From Arthrobacter agilis (GTDB lineage: Bacteria; Actinomycetota; Actinomycetes; Actinomycetales; Micrococcaceae): a DNA stretch of 64,000 nucleotides. Shown here one piece after another: positions 58,030-64,000 of the stretch. The stretch is from assembly GCF_006494655.1 (NCBI RefSeq), contig NZ_VHIM01000001.1:248001-312000 (forward strand). The letters are read 5' to 3'. The position numbers and the translations under genes were made by a program. Every line of letters starts with the position of its first letter. Positions within the stretch are counted from its first letter, which is position 1. The notes beneath the pieces were generated by a model that worked only from the letters and a program-made list of their open reading frames with translations, was not told the DNA's origin and did no database searches.

Positions 58030-59415
58030 CTAGAGCTCCGCGCTTTCGAGGAGATCGGTCACGAGCGCCGCGATCGGCGAGCGCTCGGACCGCGTCAGCG
58101 TGACGTGCCCGAACAGCGGGTGTCCCTTGAGCGTCTCCACGACCGCCGCGATGCCGTCGTACCGTCCCACGCGCAGGTTGTCCCGCTGCGCCACATCGTG
58201 CGTCAGGACGATCCTGGACTTCTGCCCGATGCGGCTCATCACGGTGAGCAGCACGTTCTTCTCGAGTGATTGTGCCTCGTCGACGATCACGAAGGAGTCG
58301 TGGAGGCTCCGGCCCCGGATGTGCGTGAGGGGCAGCACCTCGAGCATCCCGCGATCCATGACCTCCTCGACGACCTCCTGTGACACGAGCGCCCCGAGCG
58401 TGTCGAAGACGGCCTCGGCCCACGGGTTCATCTTCTCGTTCTCGCTCCCGGGGAGGTAGCCGAGCTCCTGCCCGCCGACGGCGTAGAGCGGGCGGAAGAC
58501 CACCACCTTGCGGTGCTCCCTGCGCTCGAGGACCGCCTCCAGCCCGGCGCACAGTGCCAGCGCCGACTTCCCCGTTCCCGCCCGACCACCGAGGGACACG
58601 ATCCCCACCTCGGGGTCCATCAGCAGATCGATCGCGAGCCGCTGCTCGGCGGAGCGGCCGTGCAGGCCGAACACATCGCGGTCGCCCCGGACCAGCCGGA
58701 TTTGCTTGTCGGCGCCGACACGGCCCAGGGCCGATCCGCGCGGCGAGAGCATGATCACGCCGGTGTTCACGGGTTGCTCGGCGCCGGCCGGGGTGAAGAC
58801 GGCTTCGTGGCCGTACAGCGCGTCGATCTCCTCGACCGTCGCGTCGAGTTCGGCCACCCCGGTCCACCCCGAGTCCTTCACGAACTCGTTGCGGTACTCG
58901 TCGGCCCGCAGACCCATCGCCGAGGCCTTGACGCGCAGGGGGAGGTCCTTGGAGACCACGGTGACGTCGCGCCCCTCGACGGCGAGGTTCTTCGCCACGG
59001 CCAGGATACGGGAGTCGTTGTCCCCGCTCCTGAAGCCCACCGGCAGCACCTCGGTGGAGACGTGGTTCAACTCGACGCGCAGCGTTCCGCCGTCGTCGCC
59101 CAGCGGGACCGCGGTGTCGAGACCGCCGTTCTCCACCCGCAGATCGTCGAGCAGCCTCAAGGCCTTCCGCGCGAAGTACCCCAGCTCGGGGTCATGCCGC
59201 TTGCCCTCGAGCTCCGTGATGACCACGACGGGCAGGATCACCTCGTGCTCGGCGAAGCGCAGGATGGCCCGGGGGTCCGACAGCAGGACCGACGTGTCGA
59301 CGACATAGCTGCGACGACCGGACGCCGAGGGGCCGGGGGTGTCAGCCGTTCCGTCGTGCGCGGGTGCGCCGGAGATGCGACCGGTGTCCTGCCGGGAAGT
59401 GTTCGTTGGTGCCAC
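58030..59415 (-). CDS. PIN-PhoH family ATPase (PhoH2)
   Basis: An RNA helicase/ribonuclease-type fusion of 461 residues. The N-terminal PIN domain begins [11 protein letters not shown] and keeps the family acidic residues ([18 protein letters not shown]). The PhoH ATPase follows with Walker [12 protein letters not shown] and Walker [15 protein letters not shown] 59413-59415 has GGAG five bases upstream, preferred over the GTG nine codons earlier. PhoH2 proteins unwind and cleave RNA in mycobacteria, sometimes with a small antitoxin partner; none is seen upstream here. Confidence 0.92.
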   Translation of the reverse strand: MAPTNTSRQDTGRISGAPAHDGTADTPGPSASGRRSYVVDTSVLLSDPRAILRFAEHEVILPVVVITELEGKRHDPELGYFARKALRLLDDLRVENGGLDTAVPLGDDGGTLRVELNHVSTEVLPVGFRSGDNDSRILAVAKNLAVEGRDVTVVSKDLPLRVKASAMGLRADEYRNEFVKDSGWTGVAELDATVEEIDALYGHEAVFTPAGAEQPVNTGVIMLSPRGSALGRVGADKQIRLVRGDRDVFGLHGRSAEQRLAIDLLMDPEVGIVSLGGRAGTGKSALALCAGLEAVLERREHRKVVVFRPLYAVGGQELGYLPGSENEKMNPWAEAVFDTLGALVSQEVVEEVMDRGMLEVLPLTHIRGRSLHDSFVIVDEAQSLEKNVLLTVMSRIGQKSRIVLTHDVAQRDNLRVGRYDGIAAVVETLKGHPLFGHVTLTRSERSPIAALVTDLLESAEL

Positions 59416-59651
59416 GTGAACTCCGCTCCGGGGTGCGCACACCCCGACGTCGTAGGGGTGGGGTGGGGCGATCCGGCCTGGAGGCCGGGCGCGGCCTCCC
59501 CGACTCGTACGGGATGCCTCGCAGCACCGTCGGCGTCATCAGCGGCCTTCCATCGGCGGGTCTGGAGCCCGTCGATGGCTCGACCCTACGCCGTTGCACG
59601 TCGTGACGCAGGTCTCGTTCCGCGTGTCGGATGTGAAGGGCTGATGAACTC

Positions 59652-60419
59652 TCAGGCGCCGAAGCGTCGCTGCCGGCGGCCGAAGTCCCGCAACGCCCGC
59701 AGGAAGTCGACGCGGCGGAAATCGGGCCAGAGCGCCTCGCAGAAGTAGAACTCGCTGTAGGCGCTCTGCCACATGAGGAAACCGGACAGCCGCTGCTCAC
59801 CGGACGTCCGGATCACCAGGTCGGGGTCCTGCTGGCCGCGGGTGTAGAGGAACGAGGAGATGTGCTGGTCGGTGAGCTGTTCCGCGAGCGTCTCGAGCGA
59901 TGTCCCCCGGGACGCGGCGTCCCTCATGAGCTCCTTGACGGCGTCGACGATCTCGCGCCGGCCCCCGTAGCCCACTGCGACGTTCACATGGAGGCCGTCG
60001 ATCCGGGCCGTGGAGCCGGCCAGGCTGACGAGCTTCGCACTGAGGTCCTCGGGGAGGAGATCCAGCGCGCCGACGGGCTGAACCCGCACCCGGTTGCTCT
60101 CGCCCAACCGATCGAGGGTGTTGGCGATGATGTCGAGGAGTTGGTCGATCTCCTCCTGCGGACGGCCCATGTTGTCCGTCGACAGCATGTACAGCGTCAC
60201 GACCTGCACGCCGAGTTCCTCGCACCAGCCGAGGAACTCGTGGATCTTGTCCGCGCCCGCCTGGTGTCCGTGGCTGGTGGGCGCTCCGGCGAGCTTGGCC
60301 CACCGCCGGTTGCCGTCGACCATCACGCCGATGTGATGGGGGATCCGCTCAGGGGCGAGATTGCGCTGCAGCCTGCGCTCGTAGAAGCTGTAGCCGACCT
60401 CGGGGAACGTCCATGCCAC
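59652..60419 (-). CDS. uppS: Isoprenyl transferase (cis-prenyl diphosphate synthase)
   Basis: Builds polyprenyl carrier lipid by adding isopentenyl units in Z configuration. The 255 residues include the active-site GVMVDGNRRWAK, GYGGRREIVDA, the IPP-binding DLVIRTSGEQRLSGF and SAYSEFYF. GTG 60417-60419 was chosen with GGGAGGG about nine bases upstream; the reading frame is open much further but resembles non-coding shadow. Actinobacteria often have two such enzymes; chain length (decaprenyl versus short) cannot be told here. Confidence 0.93.
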   Translation of the reverse strand: MAWTFPEVGYSFYERRLQRNLAPERIPHHIGVMVDGNRRWAKLAGAPTSHGHQAGADKIHEFLGWCEELGVQVVTLYMLSTDNMGRPQEEIDQLLDIIANTLDRLGESNRVRVQPVGALDLLPEDLSAKLVSLAGSTARIDGLHVNVAVGYGGRREIVDAVKELMRDAASRGTSLETLAEQLTDQHISSFLYTRGQQDPDLVIRTSGEQRLSGFLMWQSAYSEFYFCEALWPDFRRVDFLRALRDFGRRQRRFGA

Positions 60420-60650
60420 GCGCGACTGCCCTCCCCTGCTCCGGCTCCGGCCAGGCCGGAGCATGCTCCCGGCGGGACGCTGCACCCGCTCTCCTGTCCT
60501 ACCGTACCGGCAGGAGCCTGGCAACGCCGCTGCCATCCCGGGGCGGGCCGGACGCGGCTCGCTCATGGGTGCCGGTCGTGTCCCGGGGGACGACGTCGGG
60601 GACGGGTTAGCCGCCGGTAGCGCTGCGTGTCCGTGCGCTAGAATCCCGGC

Positions 60651-61403
60651 ATGACCCCGCGCTCCACGGCCCCTGTCCCAGGCCGTCCGGATTCCGACGC
60701 CGGCCGCGACACGACACTCGAGAACGCCGTCCATTCCGTGGCGGGACCGCTCGCCGACGCCATGGCCGCCAAACCGCTGTGGCGGGGATGGATCCACGCT
60801 GCGGCGACGCCGCTGGCCGTCGCGGCGGGGATCGTACTCGTAGCACTCGCCCCGACCGCAGGACTCCGCATCGCGTCCGCCGTCTATGCGCTGACCGGCA
60901 TCCTGCTCTTCGGGATCAGCGCGGTCTATCATCGCGGGAATTGGAGCGAGGGCGTCCGGGTGGTCCTCAAGCGGCTCGATCACACCAACATCATGCTCGT
61001 GATCGCAGGCTCCTACACGCCGCTCGCGTGGGCCCTCCTGGAACGTGGGAAGGCCGAGACGCTGCTGTGGATCATCTGGGGTGGCGCCATCGCGGGGGTG
61101 CTCTTCCGTAATTTGTGGGTCAACGCCCCACGCTGGCTCTACGTGCCCGTCTATGTGGCCCTGGGCCTCGGTTCGGTGTTCTACATGCCGGACTTCTTCG
61201 CGGCCGATCCGGCGGCCGGCGTCCTCATCTGCGTGGGAGGAGCCCTCTACATCGCGGGTGCCGTGTTCTACGGGATCAAACGCCCCAACTTCTCGCTGCG
61301 CGTGTTCGGGTTCCACGAACTGTTCCACGCCTTCACCGTGGCCGCCTTCGCCGCACACTTCGTCGCGATCATGCTGGCCGTCCTCGACCCGGTTCAGCGC
61401 TGA
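60651..61403 (+). CDS. Hemolysin III (PAQR/TrhA) family membrane protein
   Basis: A 250-residue seven-helix membrane protein. The conserved metal-type residues of the PAQR fold are in SAVYHRGNW, LDHTNIMLVIAGSYTPL and GFHELFHAFTV. Bacterial relatives affect membrane fluidity; the haemolysin name is historical. ATG 60651 follows a 231-base gap that it shares with the divergent uppS. Confidence 0.92.
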   Translation: MTPRSTAPVPGRPDSDAGRDTTLENAVHSVAGPLADAMAAKPLWRGWIHAAATPLAVAAGIVLVALAPTAGLRIASAVYALTGILLFGISAVYHRGNWSEGVRVVLKRLDHTNIMLVIAGSYTPLAWALLERGKAETLLWIIWGGAIAGVLFRNLWVNAPRWLYVPVYVALGLGSVFYMPDFFAADPAAGVLICVGGALYIAGAVFYGIKRPNFSLRVFGFHELFHAFTVAAFAAHFVAIMLAVLDPVQR

Positions 61404-61407
61404 CGGG

Positions 61408-61752
61408 TCAGCGGTTGTCCGGGCCGTGCTTCCCGCCGGGCGTCGGCCGATCACGATGCGCCGCGTCGCCGCCCACCCGGTCCGTCCCGCCCCCGGGATC
61501 GCTCTCCGCCGCCGATCCGCCCCCGATGTGCTCCTCGCGTGCCGCACGGGCCTGCTCCACCTCGGCCGCATAGCGGACACGCCGGACGCGCTTCACCATG
61601 TCCCGGATGAGGAAGATCACGATCACGACGATGAAGAGGGTCGCGAGGAAACCCAGTGTCCCCGGTGTCACCGACGCCGGGTCCAGATCCGGGCGGAGCG
61701 TCGGGTCCCCCGAGGGCGTGACGGCCGCGGGGAGGCTGAGGGCAAGGAGCAC
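61408..61752 (-). CDS. Small single-helix membrane protein, unknown function
   Basis: About 114 residues from GTG 61750-61752. An N-terminal signal-like segment (LLALSLPAAVTPSG) is followed by one strong membrane helix (LGFLATLFIVVIVIFLIRDM) and a charged, disordered tail. An ATG at 61797 gives a longer version. It sits between mca and the convergent hemolysin III gene. I do not recognise a family. Confidence 0.7.
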   Translation of the reverse strand: MLLALSLPAAVTPSGDPTLRPDLDPASVTPGTLGFLATLFIVVIVIFLIRDMVKRVRRVRYAAEVEQARAAREEHIGGGSAAESDPGGGTDRVGGDAAHRDRPTPGGKHGPDNR

Positions 61753-61843
61753 GGGGCACCACTTTCTGGGCTCTGTGTGGAGGCGGGAAGCCGCCACAGC
61801 CCTCCGATTCTACGCGGCATAGAAATGCCGCGTCACGAGGAGG

Positions 61844-62770
61844 TCAGCGGGTCGCGGTGATCCCGGCGAAGAAGTCGTCCTCGGGTACGTTCGACTCGAC
61901 GCGGGAGGAGATGAGCGAGTAGTCCTCCCACGGCCAGACCTTCTGCTGCATCTCCACGGACACGGCGAAGAAGAATCCCTCCGGATCCACCTGTGTCCGG
62001 TGGGCCAGGAGTGCCCTCTCTCGCTGGCCGAAGTAGTCGCCGCAATCGATCTGCGTGGTGGTCGCATGCGCCGGCGCGGGAGGCTGGTGGCCTTCCGCGT
62101 CGGATTCCAGCCACTGGGCGAGCCGTTCGGCGTACGGGGACTGCAGGCCGGCCTCCTCGAGCGCGAAGTGCAGCGCGCGGAAGCGCTCGGGGTTGAAGGC
62201 GCGGTCGTAGTAGAGCTTCGCGACGCTCCACGCCTCTCCGGTGCCGGGGTAGCGGCCGGGATCGGCGGCGGCCTCGAAGGCCTCGACGGCGACGCGGTGG
62301 GCCATGATGTGGTCGGGGTGCGGGTAGCCCCCGTTCTCGTCGTAGCTGATGATCACGTGCGGGCGGAACTCGCGCACGAGCTTCACGAGGGGAGCCGACG
62401 CCCGCTCGAGGGGCTGCAGGGCGAAGCACCCGAACGGGAGGTCGGGCAGCGGATCTCCCTCCGGCAGCCCCGAGTCGGTGAACCCGAGCCAGCGCTGCTG
62501 CACGCCGAGCTCGGCGACGGCGTTCGCCATCTCCACCCTGCGCAGGCCCGGGAGGTCGCGCTTGCCGTGGGAGTTCTCATTCATCGCCGCATTGAGGATG
62601 TCGCCGCGCTCCCCGCCCGTGCAGGTGGCCACCATGACCTCGGCGCCCGCTGCGACGTAGCTCGCCATCATGGCCGCACCCTTGCTGGATTCGTCGTCGG
62701 GGTGTGCGTGCACGGCGAGGAGGCGGAAACCCTCGCGGGACGTGCGGGCTGGGTCATGGGTTGGCAACAC
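61844..62770 (-). CDS. mca: Mycothiol S-conjugate amidase
   Basis: Zinc amidase that cleaves mycothiol conjugates of electrophiles so they can be exported as mercapturic acids; close to MshB. The 308 residues show the zinc site AHPDDESSKG, CTGGERGDILN, YDENGGYPHPDHIMAH and WSVAKLYYDRAF. Either GTG 62768-62770 or the following TTG is the start; AGGAG precedes both, and spacing favours the TTG slightly. It implies the cell uses mycothiol as its thiol buffer. Confidence 0.93.
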   Translation of the reverse strand: MLPTHDPARTSREGFRLLAVHAHPDDESSKGAAMMASYVAAGAEVMVATCTGGERGDILNAAMNENSHGKRDLPGLRRVEMANAVAELGVQQRWLGFTDSGLPEGDPLPDLPFGCFALQPLERASAPLVKLVREFRPHVIISYDENGGYPHPDHIMAHRVAVEAFEAAADPGRYPGTGEAWSVAKLYYDRAFNPERFRALHFALEEAGLQSPYAERLAQWLESDAEGHQPPAPAHATTTQIDCGDYFGQRERALLAHRTQVDPEGFFFAVSVEMQQKVWPWEDYSLISSRVESNVPEDDFFAGITATR

Positions 62771-62851
62771 GTGCTCCTGGCTTTGCGGGGGGCGCCCGGG
62801 GTTGCTGGGCGGTAGACATGGGACGCCGCCGATGGGCGGTAAAATGGGAGC

Positions 62852-63280
62852 GTGAGTTCCTCCTCCACGCCACCACCCAGAGTAGCCAATCGCTACGGCT
62901 CCCCCAAGCCGAAGAAGCCCCTGGGTCGCGCGCGGATGCTGGTGATCGCGGCGCTCACCGTCGCTGTCGCGGCCGTCGCCGCCGTGGCCGTCACCTCCGG
63001 GAGCCCTCCGGTCTCGTCCAAGGACGTCGGCTTCTCCATCGCCTCCGACGGTCGCACGAGCGTCGACTTCGAGGTGACGAAGGACCGCTCGGCCACGGCC
63101 CAGTGTGCCGTGCAGGCACTCAGCGAGAACTACGCGGTGGTGGGCTGGCGCGTCGTGACCATCGGCCCCGCCGACGACGGCGCGAACGCCGGTGGTACGA
63201 CGGCGCACCGCACGGAGGTGCGGACCGACTCCCCCGCCGTGTCTGGCGGAGTGAACGCCTGCTGGATCGTCGAGGACTGA
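62852..63280 (+). CDS. DUF4307 family membrane-anchored protein
   Basis: A 142-residue protein starting at GTG 62852 with GGGAG upstream. A cytoplasmic basic head precedes one membrane helix (MLVIAALTVAVAAVAAVAV), then a small extracellular domain with two cysteines (AQCAVQAL and NACWIVED) likely joined by a disulfide. The DUF4307 family is confined to actinobacteria and usually lies between mca and greA, as here. The function is unknown. Confidence 0.9.
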   Translation: MSSSSTPPPRVANRYGSPKPKKPLGRARMLVIAALTVAVAAVAAVAVTSGSPPVSSKDVGFSIASDGRTSVDFEVTKDRSATAQCAVQALSENYAVVGWRVVTIGPADDGANAGGTTAHRTEVRTDSPAVSGGVNACWIVED

Positions 63281-63301
63281 CCCTCCGCCGCCCACGCCCG
63301 G

Positions 63302-63330
63302 TTGGGTAATCCTGCCCTCCCCTTTAGAAT
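63302..63330 (+). promoter_or_regulatory. Promoter of greA
   Basis: A -35 TTGGGT (63302-63307) and a -10 TAGAAT (63325-63330) are 17 bases apart, predicting a start near 63337 and a 5' leader of roughly 150 bases before greA. Confidence 0.65.
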
Positions 63331-63336
63331 GGTCTG

Positions 63337-63484
63337 ATACGTATCGCCCCGCTTCACCGGCGGATCGTCATCCGGTCCATCGAGGCGGGGTGTTTGCTTG
63401 TCGGTGGTGATGCCGCCCATCAGGCCGTCGAGCTGACCATGAGCCACACCCCGCGAGGGGCAGGCAGTACCTAAGGAGATACCC
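63337..63484 (+). other. Structured 5' leader of greA
   Basis: The leader can form a long stem between CCCCGC near 63347 and GCGGGG near 63386, and a short CCCC-GCGA-GGGG hairpin at 63449-63460. The ribosome-binding site AAGGAG follows (63474-63479), six bases before GTG 63485. No known riboswitch class was recognised; it may simply stabilise or regulate the message. Confidence 0.45.
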
Positions 63485-63976
63485 GTGTCCACCAACAGCG
63501 CATCCGCCGCCTGGCTCACGCAGGAGTCCTACGACCGCCTCAAGAGCGAACTGGAGCACCTGTCAGGACCCGGCCGCACGGAGATCGTCGCCCGTATCGA
63601 GCAGGCCCGTTCCGAGGGTGACCTCAAGGAGAACGGGGGCTACCACGCCGCCAAGGAGGAGCAAGGCAAGGCCGAGGCCCGCATCCGCCAGCTGACCCAG
63701 CTCCTCAACGACGCCCACGTGGGCGAGGCTCCCGCCGACAACGGCGTCGTCGAGCCCGGCATGATGGTGTCCGCGAAGATCGCCGGCGACGTCGAGAACT
63801 TCCTGCTCGGAAGCCGCGAGGTGGCAGGTGACACCGACATCGACGTGTACAGCGAGAAGTCGCCGCTGGGAGCTGCCATCCAGGGCACCAAGGCCGGCGA
63901 CACCGTCAGCTACACCGCCCCGAACGGCAAGCAGATCACCGTCGAGATCATCTCGGCCACGCCCTACGCGGGCTGA
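63485..63976 (+). CDS. greA: Transcription elongation factor GreA
   Basis: Rescues backtracked RNA polymerase by stimulating cleavage of the nascent transcript. The 163-residue protein has the N-terminal coiled coil with LKENGGYHAAKEEQGKAEAR at its tip, holding the acidic residues that enter the polymerase channel, and the C-terminal FKBP-like domain ending SPLGAAIQGTKAGDTVSY. GTG 63485 is preceded by AAGGAG. It closes the window, with 24 bases to the right edge. Confidence 0.96.
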   Translation: MSTNSASAAWLTQESYDRLKSELEHLSGPGRTEIVARIEQARSEGDLKENGGYHAAKEEQGKAEARIRQLTQLLNDAHVGEAPADNGVVEPGMMVSAKIAGDVENFLLGSREVAGDTDIDVYSEKSPLGAAIQGTKAGDTVSYTAPNGKQITVEIISATPYAG

Positions 63977-64000
63977 CGCACGATCAGAGGTCCCGACCCG

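Overview
The window is high-GC, densely coded chromosomal DNA from an actinobacterium, most likely an Arthrobacter-like member of the Micrococcaceae. That reading rests on lineage-marker families: a WhiB regulator, a mycothiol S-conjugate amidase (Mca), DUF3499, DUF5719, DUF4245, DUF4307, TIGR03089, an actinobacterial protein O-mannosyltransferase, and frequent GTG starts with 4-base ATGA/GTGA overlaps. No database search was possible, so family names come from recognised motifs and gene context.

Layout. (1) 1-3.8 kb: the N-terminal part of a LuxR/MalT-type ATPase runs off the left edge, followed by prs, glmU and tRNA-Gln. (2) 4.1-11.3 kb: an accessory envelope-polysaccharide block. It has a secreted beta-helix gene broken by an in-frame amber codon. 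Facing it is an operon of a membrane processive GT2 synthase, two membrane-anchored beta-helix proteins and UDP-glucose dehydrogenase, which looks like an alginate/hyaluronan-style uronic-acid polysaccharide system. (3) 11.8-16.9 kb: the housekeeping run ABC-F ATPase, ispE, rsmA, tatD, with a hairpin-rich gap between the last two. (4) 17.1-22.1 kb: a MoxR / DUF58 / TgpA-transglutaminase operon whose DUF58 gene is frameshifted. (5) 22.2-28.4 kb: succinate-semialdehyde dehydrogenase, rsmI, protein mannosyltransferase and an acyl-CoA ligase, ending in a 49-bp tandem repeat array. (6) 28.7-33.5 kb: a DUF1461-type membrane protein, SpoIIM-like and RDD membrane proteins, and an Ig-like L,D-transpeptidase. 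(7) 33.7-43.9 kb: ahcY, Trm112-like, DUF3499, a metallopeptidase-family protein, DUF5719, a large membrane glycosyltransferase, WhiB, TIGR03089 and GtrA. (8) 44.4-50.2 kb: purK, purE, an LCP ligase with a fresh 39-bp duplication, manA and a FemX-type peptidyltransferase. (9) 50.2-56.9 kb: glpX, DUF4245, carbonic anhydrase, fumC, and a TetR/MFS efflux pair with a clear operator-promoter. (10) 57-64 kb: Nudix, prepilin peptidase, PhoH, uppS, hemolysin III, a small membrane protein, mca, DUF4307 and greA.

Many genes serve the cell envelope: GlmU makes UDP-GlcNAc, UppS makes the lipid carrier, and the GT2/beta-helix/UGD block, LCP ligase, FemX-like enzyme, L,D-transpeptidase and protein mannosyltransferase assemble or modify wall polymers. 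The most promising undescribed system is the putative uronan synthase locus at 5.5-11.3 kb together with its broken beta-helix relative at 4.1-5.4 kb.
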